64,000 nt of DNA from Pueribacillus sp041725775 (GCF_041725775.1 NZ_JBEUEL010000011.1:1-64000), one strand, 5' to 3'; counted from the first letter of the stretch, positions 7,618 to 17,363 are shown. Notes: generated by a model not told the origin, from the sequence alone. Numbers and translations: made by a program.

Positions 7618-9501
7618 ATGAAGCGGTATTTTACCATTGGAATGGCTGGACATATCGACCATGGAAAGACGACATTGACGAAAGCTTTAACAGGGGTTGA
7701 TACAGATCGGTTAATAGAGGAAAAAGAAAGAAAAATCTCAATTGAACCTGGCTATGCTCCATTTATACAAGAACAGCGATTAGAAGTTTCGATTATCGAT
7801 GTACCAGGACATGAAAAATTTATCCGACAAATGATCGCAGGTGTCTCCGGAATTGACATGGTAATATTAGTTATTGCAGCTGACGAAGGAATTATGCCAC
7901 AGACAAGAGAGCATTTAGATATTTTGACATTGCTCGGTATCGAAAATGGATTCATTGTCATTACAAAAATTGACAACGTCGACGAGGAATGGCTCGATGT
8001 CGTTGTAGACGATGTTGAAGAACAGATGAAAGGAACGTTTCTCGAAAAGGCTCCGATCCATTTCGTTGATAGCGTATCGCAAAAAGGGATTCCTAAATTA
8101 AAAGAAGCATTGCAAGCAACATTGCTCCACATTCCTCGAAAAAATAAACATGACTCCTTCCGCTTACCAATCGATCAAGTGTTTACTGTCAAAGGGCAAG
8201 GAGTTGTCGTACGGGGCACCATTTACAATGGCGAAGTGAAACAAGGCGAACGACTGAAACTATTACCGAGCAATAAAAACGTTCGCGTTAGACAAATACA
8301 GAGACATCATGAACAAAAAAAAGTCGCCTCAGTTGGTCAACGGGCAGCACTCAACTTAAGCGGAATCTCACACGATGAAATAACGCGAGGACATGTGATC
8401 GTAGCTGATGATTTTTATACTGCTTCAGATCGAATTGATGTTGCATTCTCACCGTTGAAAGACTTCACATACACGATTAAACAACGCCATCCCGTCAAAC
8501 TTTATATCGGGACGTCCGAAGTGATGGGAAAAATTATTTTTTTTGATCGAAACGAAGTGAATGCGAGTGAAAACGAAGAAATTCTTTGCCAAATCCAATT
8601 AAACGAACAAATTGTTGTGGCGAGAGGCGATCGGTTTATTCTTAGAAAACCGACACCTGTTGAAACAGTTGGTGGCGGTTGGGTCATTGAACCAAATGCA
8701 AGTAAACATCGCTTTGGGAAAGAAACAATCGAACTACTAAAATTGAAAAAAACAGGCTCAGCGATCGATCGACTTTCTGCACTAATGAAAGAAAACATCA
8801 TGTTAACACGAGCTGAAATTATAAAACATACAGCGATATCTAATCAAAAGTGGGATGAAACGAAACAAATGTTAATTGAAATTGCTAATGATCGATTTGT
8901 TCTTCATTTCACATTCGACCACGTAAAAAGTCAGATTATCACGTTACTCGAAGCATTCCACGAACGCTTTCCGATGCGTATAGGCATGAACAAAGCAGAA
9001 TTGACTTCCGAACTAAATCTTTATCCACTACTCTTAATTGAATTCGTTTTCGAACGGTTACGCACAGAAAAGCAGATTAAAATCATCCAGCACTATATTT
9101 CTTTGCACTCATGGAAACCTACTCTTCCACCTCAATGGAAGACAAAGCTTATAAATATAGAAAAAGAGCTTGAACAACAGGGGTTAAAAACAGAAACATG
9201 GTTTGAACTCGTGAACAAACAGCAAATTCCGAATGACATTCAAAAGGAGTTTTATCATTTTTTAATAGAAACGGAGAAAGCTTTTATCTTTGACGAGGAA
9301 AGACTTATATCGAAAATAGCAGTGAATAAAGCGTTACAACAACTGAAAGTAAAAACAAATGTAGAAGACTTTAATCTTCAAACCGCTAGAGACATACTAC
9401 AGCTAACCCGAAAAAATTTAATTCCACTATTAGAACTTTTTGATCGATTGGGCTATACAAAACGGAGTGGAAATATACGAACGTGGATCGAAAAAGGGTG
9501 A
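7618..9501 (+). CDS. selB: Sec-specific translation elongation factor SelB
   Basis: A GTPase that carries Sec-tRNA-Sec to UGA codons and binds the SECIS hairpin with its C-terminal winged helices. The ATG at 7618 follows GAAGGTGAG; an in-frame TTG at 7603 is less likely. 627 residues. The G1 motif GHIDHGKT is at residues 11-18, then DVPGHEKF (G3) and TKID (G4). The EF-Tu-like domains run to about residue 350, followed by winged-helix repeats ending RSGNIRTWIEKG. It completes the Sec machinery with selA, selD and tRNA-Sec. Confidence 0.95.
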   Translation: MKRYFTIGMAGHIDHGKTTLTKALTGVDTDRLIEEKERKISIEPGYAPFIQEQRLEVSIIDVPGHEKFIRQMIAGVSGIDMVILVIAADEGIMPQTREHLDILTLLGIENGFIVITKIDNVDEEWLDVVVDDVEEQMKGTFLEKAPIHFVDSVSQKGIPKLKEALQATLLHIPRKNKHDSFRLPIDQVFTVKGQGVVVRGTIYNGEVKQGERLKLLPSNKNVRVRQIQRHHEQKKVASVGQRAALNLSGISHDEITRGHVIVADDFYTASDRIDVAFSPLKDFTYTIKQRHPVKLYIGTSEVMGKIIFFDRNEVNASENEEILCQIQLNEQIVVARGDRFILRKPTPVETVGGGWVIEPNASKHRFGKETIELLKLKKTGSAIDRLSALMKENIMLTRAEIIKHTAISNQKWDETKQMLIEIANDRFVLHFTFDHVKSQIITLLEAFHERFPMRIGMNKAELTSELNLYPLLLIEFVFERLRTEKQIKIIQHYISLHSWKPTLPPQWKTKLINIEKELEQQGLKTETWFELVNKQQIPNDIQKEFYHFLIETEKAFIFDEERLISKIAVNKALQQLKVKTNVEDFNLQTARDILQLTRKNLIPLLELFDRLGYTKRSGNIRTWIEKG

Positions 9502-9527
9502 CGCCAAATCGTAACGCCACCCTTCAC

Positions 9528-10487
9528 CTACTCTTTCAAACATAATGATCGTTTCATAGCGAGTTCAATTGTCTTCCAAGCTAAATAAAGCACCAATCCA
9601 ATTAACCCGATCAATTGCACTGTAAAAAACCATCGGTAAACAACATGCCCACTTTCGAAATATAGCTGCACAGTTGCAATCGTCATCGCTGCCGATGGGA
9701 ATAAAAATGCCCACCAAGATACAAAAAATGGAATGCTCATAAACCGTTTAACTTGGAAAAGCAAAAATAACCCGATAAAGAAAGCAATCCCATACAAAAT
9801 GTAAGCGAAAGTATCGGCGCTTTCTGAAATTTTAATATAGGATACAAATCCAATTGCAGGCGGAGCCATTAATATAAAATACGTCGGCAACAGCTTAGCG
9901 GGTAGCGGTGGATGAAAAACAGAGCGATTGAAAAAGAGCGTCATATAAATAATACTGAAAAGTGCGCCAAAGCCAAAAAACATCCAGTTGATTTCTTTTG
10001 GCATATTTAATAAGGTTCCAGCTATTGGCACAACGATATTACCAACAATTGGAATAAACCAAGAAGGATTAAATTGCCCAATTTGAAATTGATGATGCCA
10101 GATTAGCTTAGACAAGATAACTAATGTTAAGCTCATTTGCATTATGCTACCGGCGATCCATAACGTTAGCGACATAGCCTTACTTAATTCAAAATAAGCT
10201 GCGGCGAGTAGCAACATGCTAAGTGAAATCGCTGCAAAGAAATTCATTTTCACAGGGTGATTAAAATCTTTCTTCACCTCTTCACGATGAAGGAACATTC
10301 GATAGAGGAAAATACCTCCGTTCAGTAAAAATAATAAAGTTGTGATTGCTAGAAAAATCGTTGATAAAACATTATTTAACGCATACAAATTTTCTGCTTG
10401 CCTGATGGCAATTGTCACCCCTGCAAAACCCATCACACTTGCAAATAATCCAATCGGAAAATAACGTATTCCCCGTTCTCTGTCCAC
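9528..10487 (-). CDS. TDT/SLAC1-family (TehA-like) membrane transporter
   Basis: About 319 residues with some ten hydrophobic segments, resembling the tellurite-resistance/dicarboxylate (TDT) and SLAC1 anion channel family, which moves small anions across the inner membrane. GTG 10487 (VDRERGIRYFPIG) is chosen because AAAAGGAG sits ten bases upstream. An upstream ATG (10517) would begin at or before the predicted transcript start. The promoter contains a strong palindrome, suggesting an inducible exporter. The substrate (sulfite, tellurite or organic anion) cannot be told from sequence. Confidence 0.75.
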   Translation of the reverse strand: MDRERGIRYFPIGLFASVMGFAGVTIAIRQAENLYALNNVLSTIFLAITTLLFLLNGGIFLYRMFLHREEVKKDFNHPVKMNFFAAISLSMLLLAAAYFELSKAMSLTLWIAGSIMQMSLTLVILSKLIWHHQFQIGQFNPSWFIPIVGNIVVPIAGTLLNMPKEINWMFFGFGALFSIIYMTLFFNRSVFHPPLPAKLLPTYFILMAPPAIGFVSYIKISESADTFAYILYGIAFFIGLFLLFQVKRFMSIPFFVSWWAFLFPSAAMTIATVQLYFESGHVVYRWFFTVQLIGLIGLVLYLAWKTIELAMKRSLCLKE

Positions 10488-10521
10488 GTTCGATTCGCTC
10501 CTTTTATAATTCTCCATGCTT

Positions 10522-10550
10522 ATTATATACCCGCGTGGGTATATAAGCAA
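10522..10550 (-). promoter_or_regulatory. Promoter of the TehA-like gene
   Basis: On the minus strand TTGCTT (10545-10550) and TATAAT (10522-10527) are 17 bases apart. The predicted start is near 10515, about 30 nt upstream of the preferred GTG and its ribosome site. Confidence 0.8.
10524..10545. promoter_or_regulatory. CsoR/CstR-like palindromic operator in the promoter spacer
   Basis: A 22-bp palindrome of the form TATATACCC-GCGT-GGGTATATA fills the -35/-10 spacer. Sites of the form ATACCC-N4-GGGTAT are typical of CsoR-family repressors, which sense Cu(I), persulfide/sulfite or formaldehyde. No csoR gene is visible in the window. The regulator assignment is inference from the motif. Confidence 0.6.
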
Positions 10551-10554
10551 CTTG

Positions 10555-10585
10555 TAAAAAACTCCTTTGCCTAAGCAAGAGGAGT
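10555..10585 (-). terminator. Terminator of the small gene at 10593-10808
   Basis: ACTCCTTTGC-CTAA-GCAAGAGGAGT, one bulge, followed on the minus strand by TTTTTT, 8 bases after the stop codon. It separates this gene from the TehA-like promoter. Confidence 0.85.
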
Positions 10586-10592
10586 TAGTCAA

Positions 10593-10808
10593 TTATTTCG
10601 CTGGCTCAAGTTGATCAATCTCATTCCAATCCAGTGAAAGGACTTGTTTTTTATCAACATCATACAGCAATAGCGAATGCTCATTTTCGTCTACACGTAA
10701 CAACCGTCCAAAAACTGTTTTTTTGCCGACTTTATGTAGGAGAACATCGACACAAAGCAATGTATCATTGTCAATCCAGGATTGAAAAATTGAATATTGG
10801 TCATCCAT
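10593..10808 (-). CDS. Small conserved-type protein of unknown function, 71 aa
   Basis: MDDQYSIFQSWIDNDTLLC onward: an acidic, beta-rich sequence with the pattern GRLLRVDENEHSLLLYDVD, suggestive of a small barrel (Sm/SH3-like), without signal peptide or membrane segment. The start follows GAAAGG and it has its own terminator, which supports a real gene. Family not recognised; no function proposed. Confidence 0.6.
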   Translation of the reverse strand: MDDQYSIFQSWIDNDTLLCVDVLLHKVGKKTVFGRLLRVDENEHSLLLYDVDKKQVLSLDWNEIDQLEPAK

Positions 10809-10884
10809 CTATGCAAAAACCTTTCATTTATAAACTATTTTTTTATAGTTTAACACGTCGCAGTCGTCCTGTCAGGTAAATAGC

Positions 10885-11700
10885 TAATGATAAATTTCAC
10901 CTTTTAATCTTTCAATCCAGATCACATATCGTTCTAACTGTAAGCGAAGGAGCATCGAGATATTTTCATTAGTATAGTGCGGCATACGTTTCATATGGTG
11001 CCAACGGTTCTCGCCATTGCGATAGTTTCTCATCAAATTTGGACCATTTTTTAATCCATTTTGAGAAAGATTGACATTCTCCTAATCCAAACAGCAATAA
11101 ATTTTCTCTGTCCACGAACCAATGCCATGAATACGAGTTAGCATATCTATAATGTTTTTATTTGATAATGTGTGGAAAAACTTTAATTGAACTCTCCTCC
11201 GAAATGAGCCTTAATAGGCCAATAGCATATTCAGCTTTGCGACGGATAAACTGTAATGCGGTTAAATCTTCACATGCAAGTTTACTCATAGTATAAGCAG
11301 ATGGCGGAAATCAAACTCCACCTTTTTCAAAACAGTGTTTGGACAAATCGTGCTGTTAACTTAGGTGAAAATTTCAGATTTAGCTGCTGATAAATAATCG
11401 ATTTCATTAAACTAAAGTACAAGCGTAGTGCCTTCAAGCTTTTCAAACAACGAACCGAGATCAGTATTTTTAAAATGCTGTATAACTTATTTATGTAGGA
11501 TATCCTATTGAAAAATCCAACTCATATTATTTGTGTTTTCAAACGAAAAGGAGGCTCTTGCGTCGTACCGATTTGCTGTACTGTTATCGGATAAGAGCAA
11601 CATTTATCGTTTTTTTCTGGTCCAGTGGACAATTCTCTTTATAGCTCTAAAAATTGAAACGGTCCATCCACTTTAACTTCACATAAATGATTCCTCTTTT
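10885..11700 (-). pseudogene. alkA: Decayed DNA-3-methyladenine glycosylase II (alkA)
   Basis: Pieces of an AlkA-type glycosylase can be read in order on the minus strand in changing frames. N-terminal VKVDGPFQFLEL near 11640 comes first, then NTDLGSLFEKLEGTTLVL near 11440 and MKSIIYQQLNLKFSPKLTARF near 11380. DLTALQFIRRKAEYAIGLL near 11230, LTRIHGIGSWTEK (the HhH motif) near 11110 and WREPLAPYETYAA near 10990 follow. Stops and frameshifts interrupt at least five places. AlkA removes alkylated bases; here the activity is lost, while mpg at 57949-58530 is intact. Confidence 0.85.
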
Positions 11701-11734
11701 TGAGTGACATTCGCCTTTATTTTAATTATGTTGC

Positions 11735-11771
11735 TTAAAAAGAAACTTCCGCCGTTCTCATATGCGGAAGT
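11735..11771 (-). terminator. Terminator of pdaA
   Basis: ACTTCCGC (11745-11752) pairs with GCGGAAGT (11764-11771); TTCTTTTT follows on the minus strand, 15 bases behind the pdaA stop. Confidence 0.85.
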
Positions 11772-11785
11772 TGTTGAATACGATA

Positions 11786-12592
11786 TTAAGGGGTTATGAA
11801 ATATTCATGAACGGAATTTTTCGCAGTTAACTCATCAAGACTGTGAAACGAGTAGCCTTGCTTGTGCAAATCATCGATTATTTTTCCTAGCGCATCAGCA
11901 TTATCTTTGGAAACGGTATGAAGTAGCATAATGGCACCAGGATGGACACGTTTCATCACGTTATCATACGCATATTTCCAACCTTTTTGTTGGTTCGTTT
12001 CCCAGTCTTTGTAAGCGAGTGACCAAAACACATTCGTATAGCCAAGTTCTTTTGTGACTGCGAGCGTTCGTTCACTGAAAATCCCCCGTGGCGGACGTAA
12101 ATATTTCGGCATTTGTTTTCCTGTCACTTTTGTAAATAGCTCTTCAACACTTTCGAGCTCTTCGCGGATGTTAGTATCACTCGTTTTTGCAAAATTAGGA
12201 TGGTGAAAGGAATGATTTCCAACGATATGACCTTCGTTTACCATTCGTTTGATTAGGTCTGGTTCCTCTTTAATGTAATGACCTGTCACGAAAAATGTCG
12301 CAGGAACTTTTTTCTCCCGCAATACATCAAGAATGGCACCTGTATAGCCTTGCTCATACCCATTGTCAAAGGTTAAATACAATTCTTTTTTGGACGTATC
12401 AGCAATAAACATACCACCATGTTTTTCAAGCATTTCTTCAAATTCTGGCTCTGTTGTTGCCGGCTCATTATTTTTACTCGGCTTAAAGTACCAATCATGC
12501 TGTATATTGCTATACTCTTTAGCAAATGCTTGTAAAGATAATGGACAGACAAGAAAAAAGCTAATCATTAAAAATAAAATCATTTTTTTCAT
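11786..12592 (-). CDS. pdaA: Delta-lactam-biosynthetic N-acetylmuramic deacetylase (PdaA-like)
   Basis: A 268-residue protein with an N-terminal signal peptide (MKKMILFLMISFFLVCPLSL) and a NodB-type polysaccharide deacetylase domain. The motifs are TFDNGYEQG (the N in place of the second Asp of TFDDG is typical of PdaA), HSFHHPNF metal histidines and RPPRG. PdaA deacetylates muramic acid so that spore-cortex delta-lactam can form, which is needed for germination. Expected to be made in the forespore under SigG, but no such promoter was assigned. Supports an endospore-forming host. Confidence 0.85.
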   Translation of the reverse strand: MKKMILFLMISFFLVCPLSLQAFAKEYSNIQHDWYFKPSKNNEPATTEPEFEEMLEKHGGMFIADTSKKELYLTFDNGYEQGYTGAILDVLREKKVPATFFVTGHYIKEEPDLIKRMVNEGHIVGNHSFHHPNFAKTSDTNIREELESVEELFTKVTGKQMPKYLRPPRGIFSERTLAVTKELGYTNVFWSLAYKDWETNQQKGWKYAYDNVMKRVHPGAIMLLHTVSKDNADALGKIIDDLHKQGYSFHSLDELTAKNSVHEYFITP

Positions 12593-12764
12593 ATTTTATT
12601 CTCCTCATCACTTGTTCACTCTTAAGTTTTACAAAAATTCAAAGGAACATACAGAAATTTTTATTGTTGTTAAATAAGTCTTACAATACTGTGTCATTCT
12701 ACTTGAGTAACCACATCGTTGGGTGTAAGATAAGGATGGAGCACATAGGAGGTAGAATAAAAAA

Positions 12765-14153
12765 ATGGAATTCAGAATCGAGCGGGACACATTAGGAGAA
12801 ATGAAAGTACCCGCTGACAAATTGTGGGCAGCTCAAACACAACGTAGCAAAGAGAATTTTCCAATTAGTACAGAAAAAATGCCGAAGGAAATTATTCGTG
12901 CCTTTGCCATTCTGAAGCGAAGTACCGCAATTGCGAATATGAATTTAGGCAAACTTGAGAAAGAAAAAGCGGAAGCAATTGCGCATGCTGCAGACGAAGT
13001 TCTCCAAGGCAAGTGGGATGAACACTTCCCTCTCGTCGTGTGGCAGACTGGAAGCGGGACACAGTCCAATATGAACATGAATGAAGTCTTAGCGAATCGC
13101 GGGAACCAAATCTTAAGCGAAAAAGGGTTCGATAGTCGCATTCATCCGAATGACGATGTCAACAAATCACAAAGTTCAAATGATACGTTCCCAACTGCAT
13201 TACATGTAGCAAGTGTGATCGCAATTGAAGACAATGTTTTACCTGCTGTTCGAACATTAAAAGAAACGCTCATGCAAAAAAGTAAAGAATTTAACGACAT
13301 TATAAAAATTGGCAGAACACACTTGCAAGATGCGACGCCACTCACGTTAGGGCAAGAGATCAGTGGCTGGTATCGCATGTTGGAGCGAGACGAGGAAATG
13401 CTAAAAGAAAGCGTTTGCTTTCTAAAGGAACTCGCGATTGGTGGTACAGCTGTAGGTACTGGGATTAATGCCCATCCAAAATTTGGTGAAATAGTTTCTG
13501 AAGAAATAAGTAAGATTACGAATAAAGATTTTACTTCTGCTAAAAATAAATTCCATTCTTTAACGAGCTATGACGAAGTCGTGTATGCTCACGGTGCTCT
13601 TAAAGCCCTTGCAGCCGATATGATGAAAATAGCAAACGATGTGCGTTGGCTAGCAAGTGGTCCACGTTGTGGAATTGGTGAACTGTCCATTCCGTCAAAT
13701 GAACCAGGAAGTTCAATCATGCCTGGTAAAGTGAACCCAACGCAAAGTGAAGCCGTTACGATGGTTGCCGTTCAAGTGATGGGGAACGATACGACAATTG
13801 GGGTTGCTGCATCACAAGGGAACTTTGAGCTTAACGTATTTAAGCCCGTCATCGCCTACAATTTCTTACAGTCTGCACGTTTGTTGGCTGATGCAATCCG
13901 TTCATTTAATGAACGCTGTGCAATTGGCATCGAGCCAAACCGTGAAAAAATTGAAGCCTATTTACAGGAATCATTAATGCTTGTAACAGCATTGAATCCA
14001 CACATCGGATATGAAAGTGCTGCAAAAGTAGCAAAACTTGCTCACGAAAAGCAATTAACATTAAAAGAAGCAGCTCTCCAGACAGGAATTTTAACGGAAG
14101 AGCAATTTGATAAATACGTAAAACCAGAAGAAATGATTACTCCAAAAGCATAA
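12765..14153 (+). CDS. fumC: Class II fumarate hydratase
   Basis: Interconverts fumarate and malate in the TCA cycle. 462 residues from an ATG behind AGGAGG. It has the hallmark GSSIMPGKVNPTQSE loop near residue 320, the TGSGTQSNMNMNEV segment and the GRTHLQDATPLTLGQE segment. Single-gene unit with its own terminator. Confidence 0.96.
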   Translation: MEFRIERDTLGEMKVPADKLWAAQTQRSKENFPISTEKMPKEIIRAFAILKRSTAIANMNLGKLEKEKAEAIAHAADEVLQGKWDEHFPLVVWQTGSGTQSNMNMNEVLANRGNQILSEKGFDSRIHPNDDVNKSQSSNDTFPTALHVASVIAIEDNVLPAVRTLKETLMQKSKEFNDIIKIGRTHLQDATPLTLGQEISGWYRMLERDEEMLKESVCFLKELAIGGTAVGTGINAHPKFGEIVSEEISKITNKDFTSAKNKFHSLTSYDEVVYAHGALKALAADMMKIANDVRWLASGPRCGIGELSIPSNEPGSSIMPGKVNPTQSEAVTMVAVQVMGNDTTIGVAASQGNFELNVFKPVIAYNFLQSARLLADAIRSFNERCAIGIEPNREKIEAYLQESLMLVTALNPHIGYESAAKVAKLAHEKQLTLKEAALQTGILTEEQFDKYVKPEEMITPKA

Positions 14154-14170
14154 AATTATCTATCCCTATG

Positions 14171-14200
14171 ACGGACAGTATTGCTGTCCGTTTTATTTTT
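14171..14200 (+). terminator. Terminator of fumC
   Basis: ACGGACAG-TATTG-CTGTCCGT followed by TTTATTTTTT, 18 bases after the fumC stop. Confidence 0.9.
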
Positions 14201-14471
14201 TCTCCTGTACAACCTTACAACCTACTTTTTTAGGTCTTTTAACACATACTCCATTTTAAAATAAATTGAACTTTCGATTCATTTTCTAACAAAATAATAC
14301 TCGCTATTTGTACTTTATCTTTCTTGTTTCCATATTTTGTTGAAGTCTTTCTCGTCCCCCATTCTGCTTAATACTGACAACTAAATGGTTCAACAAAATC
14401 AGCAGTCATAATCAGCAATTTTGTGAATAATAATAAAAATTGTAGGCCTTTCGATAGCGTTTCGGAAAAAA
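14201..14471. other. Intergenic stretch without recognisable gene
   Basis: AT-rich sequence between the fumC terminator and the promoter at 14472-14510. No ORF with a ribosome site and no repeat recognised. Confidence 0.5.
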
Positions 14472-14510
14472 TTGTAACACCTTGTCACAATTTAACAATT
14501 CATATAGAAT
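14472..14510 (+). promoter_or_regulatory. Promoter with overlapping inverted repeat for the exporter operon
   Basis: TTGTCA (14482-14487) and TAGAAT (14505-14510) are 17 bases apart. The -35 box lies in the right arm of TTGTAACA-CCT-TGTCACAA (14472-14490), a 7-of-8 inverted repeat that could bind a TetR- or GntR-type repressor. Confidence 0.5.
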
Positions 14511-14552
14511 GAAGATTGTATTTTTTCTAGATATTAAAGGAGGAAATCATAA

Positions 14553-16139
14553 GTGGATATCGAAACGGTTAACGAACAACCGAAAAAGAAAGTTTCCAAG
14601 AAACTTATTGCGCTCATCATTGGAGCACTCGTACTCATTGGCGGTACAGTATCTGCATTTTTCTTATTTAACTTATCTCCGAAAGAACAGTACTTTTTGG
14701 CAGAAAAGAAATCAGCTGAGTTTATTTCAGCACAATTCAAAGAGCGATTTAAATCCGAGATGGAATGGGCAGAACATACGAAAGAAAATTCAGTTGAACA
14801 GACAGTAACACTTTCAGCAGAATATAACGACCCGTTCGAACTCATTGGCGATCAAACAGTACAGCAAATGATTAATAATTCAGCGCTCACGATTAAAGGT
14901 GCGACGGATCTAAAAAACAAGGTCGTATTAGCCGATTTACAAGCAAATATTAGTGATTTAGAGTTAAGCGGACTGCAATTTTATCTAACGAGTGAACACT
15001 TTACAATCGGACTTCCGTTTCTTAACGAACTCTTGCAAATTGATGAAAAGAACTTTAACAAACTATTACATGAAATAGACCCGTACACATTTCCAGATGA
15101 AGAAACATTTAAGTTCGACTCATTTTTTGAACAAATTAGTGGAACAGCTCTGGAAGAAGATTTAAATTACTTAAAAACAGAATACCTTGAGTTTTTGTAC
15201 AAAGAACTTCCTAAAGATGCTTTTACATCAACAACTGAAAAAATTACTATTGGAAATGACGATATTAAAGCGGACAAAATTACGATGGATTTGTCCGAAA
15301 AAGATGTAAAGTCATTATTGCACACGTTATTTGATAAAATGCAAAATGATGAAAAACTGAAAGAGATGATTGAAACACAACTTTCAGCGCAACTTGGTCC
15401 TCAAAGTATCGAAGTTTCAGAGATTCTTGACGAATTTGAAGAAGGTTTGCAATTAGCAAAGGAGCGTTTAGACACTGACCTGCATATTCCAAACGGGATT
15501 ACATCAACAATCTGGACAAAAGGAGATTTAATCGTTCAGCGTGATTTTTCTGTTGAACTTGGTCCATCGGAAGATGACTTACTTAAACTAACAGTCAAAG
15601 GAACGCAACAGCTAGAGAAAAACAAGCAGTCATTCGATTACGACTTAGGCTTCACTGAATTTGGAATGGAAAGCACGTTAAACGTAAAAGGTGACTTTGC
15701 CTTAGAGAAAGATAAAGCAACCGATTCTTTAACATTTGCTATTGATGGCAGTGATTTCCTATCTTATAAAGGAACAGAAACGCAAAAAGGAAAAACAAAA
15801 GATTTTGAACGTAAATTTACTGTAGATATTGATTATGGTTTTGATAGTTTTGGAGGTAGCTTGATTTGGTCGGGTCAAGCAACGTACGACAAAGATAAAA
15901 TGAATTCAGAGCATAACTTGTCATTAGATGTAGAAGGGCTTGACCCAAATATGTTTAGTCTCTTAATAAAATCGAATGCTAAAACAATCAAGAAAGTCAA
16001 ACTGCCTGAAGATAAACCGACAAAAGATATCGGTACGATGAGCATGGATGAACTCGGTGAATACATTGAAACGGACATCGTTCCACAGTTTGAAGATTGG
16101 ATGTTCAATACATTTGGCGAATTTCTAGGAGATTTTTAA
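14553..16139 (+). CDS. Large membrane-anchored extracellular protein of unknown function
   Basis: 528 residues from GTG 14553 (AAAGGAGG nine bases upstream). A lysine-rich cytoplasmic head (about residues 1-20) is followed by one membrane segment ALIIGALVLIGGTVSAFFLF. The remaining roughly 480 residues are polar and rich in Glu, Lys, Thr and Phe, with repeated beta-type patterns. It resembles a DUF6583-like Bacillus protein, but this is only a loose recognition. The next gene begins at the base after its stop, so it is translationally coupled to the ABC-2 permeases and is probably a partner or substrate-handling subunit of that exporter. Confidence 0.75.
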   Translation: MDIETVNEQPKKKVSKKLIALIIGALVLIGGTVSAFFLFNLSPKEQYFLAEKKSAEFISAQFKERFKSEMEWAEHTKENSVEQTVTLSAEYNDPFELIGDQTVQQMINNSALTIKGATDLKNKVVLADLQANISDLELSGLQFYLTSEHFTIGLPFLNELLQIDEKNFNKLLHEIDPYTFPDEETFKFDSFFEQISGTALEEDLNYLKTEYLEFLYKELPKDAFTSTTEKITIGNDDIKADKITMDLSEKDVKSLLHTLFDKMQNDEKLKEMIETQLSAQLGPQSIEVSEILDEFEEGLQLAKERLDTDLHIPNGITSTIWTKGDLIVQRDFSVELGPSEDDLLKLTVKGTQQLEKNKQSFDYDLGFTEFGMESTLNVKGDFALEKDKATDSLTFAIDGSDFLSYKGTETQKGKTKDFERKFTVDIDYGFDSFGGSLIWSGQATYDKDKMNSEHNLSLDVEGLDPNMFSLLIKSNAKTIKKVKLPEDKPTKDIGTMSMDELGEYIETDIVPQFEDWMFNTFGEFLGDF

Positions 16140-17363
16140 TTGTTAGCTTTTAAACACCTCTTAATCTTTATAAAAATGAATGGCAGTCAAATTAAGAGGA
16201 AGTGGCTCTCACTTCCTCTTCTTTTGCTTTTCCCAATCATCATCATTAGTCTCATAGCTATGATCCTTGTCTCTTTTTTTGCAAATACCGATCAAACACC
16301 GATTCAAGTCGGTTTAGTCGATTTAGACCAATCAGAAGAAACGACAATGCTGACAGAATTAATCACAGAAGCTCCACAACTCGGTTCTTTTCTTCAAATT
16401 AAGTATATGAGTGAAGATGAGGCACAACAACGGATTTCTCATAATGACCTAAGTGCATACATCGTGTTTCCTAAACACTTTACTTCTAATCTATACAAAG
16501 GCAACGCTGTAAAACTAGTTATTAAAGGGAACCCGTTGCAACCAACTGAGAGCTATGCCATTAAAGAACTGCTTGATAGTTTAGCTCGGCATATCCGAAG
16601 CGCGCAAGCAAATATTTTAACGATTAATGATTACGCACGTAAGTTAAACATCGATGACAACACAAGACACGATATGATGTTTGAGCAATTTAAAGACTTT
16701 TTCTTATATACGATTGGAAAAGATAAAATTGTTAACCAAAATAAAATTGAAAACATCGCTACATCATCACCGGTAAATTATTTTGTAATAAGTGGCTGGT
16801 TTATTTTAATTACGATTTGGACGTTTATTATGAACAACGTATTATATCAAGTGAATTCATACCAGATGCAGCAAAGAATTGCCTTATACGGTGTAAAAGC
16901 TTTTCAACAAGTGATCGCTCGAATCGCTGTTGCATTTTCTGTCTCATTATTCCTTGCGATCGGTTCTTTTCTTATATTAGAACACATTTTAGACTTTCAG
17001 TTATCATTGGATAATCAAATCAGAGTCGTTTTCGTCATGAGCCTGTATCTTTTATTATTTTTATTTGTATACACCATTATAGAAGCACTTATCCGTTCAA
17101 AAAAGCTGCAACTGTTACTCCAACTTTTGTTTACCGGACTTTTACTAATTAGTAGCGGTGCGATGATTCCTAGCATCTATTTTTCGATTCAAGTTCAAGA
17201 ATGGATTGCGCACAGCTTTACGTTTGAAGCCTTTTATTGGTTACAAGAAATTTTGTTAAACGGTCGTTATTATGCCGATTATCTACCGCTACTGATTATG
17301 AATCTTATCTGTTTCCTGTTGCTTGCTGGAATTTTATCGTTAAAGGAGCGTGTTCAACGATGA
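16140..17363 (+). CDS. ABC-2 type exporter permease, subunit 1
   Basis: 407 residues from a TTG start abutting the preceding stop codon. Layout: one N-terminal membrane helix (residues 24-45), a large extracellular loop starting PIQVGLVDLDQSE, then five or six helices after residue 215. This is the YhgE/ABC-2 export pattern seen in bacteriocin, antibiotic and lipid exporters. It overlaps the next gene by ATGA. Substrate unknown. Confidence 0.85.
   Translation: MLAFKHLLIFIKMNGSQIKRKWLSLPLLLLFPIIIISLIAMILVSFFANTDQTPIQVGLVDLDQSEETTMLTELITEAPQLGSFLQIKYMSEDEAQQRISHNDLSAYIVFPKHFTSNLYKGNAVKLVIKGNPLQPTESYAIKELLDSLARHIRSAQANILTINDYARKLNIDDNTRHDMMFEQFKDFFLYTIGKDKIVNQNKIENIATSSPVNYFVISGWFILITIWTFIMNNVLYQVNSYQMQQRIALYGVKAFQQVIARIAVAFSVSLFLAIGSFLILEHILDFQLSLDNQIRVVFVMSLYLLLFLFVYTIIEALIRSKKLQLLLQLLFTGLLLISSGAMIPSIYFSIQVQEWIAHSFTFEAFYWLQEILLNGRYYADYLPLLIMNLICFLLLAGILSLKERVQR

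Noticed and set aside
12363..12677. 104-aa plus-strand ORF
   Set aside because: Antisense to pdaA; no ribosome site.
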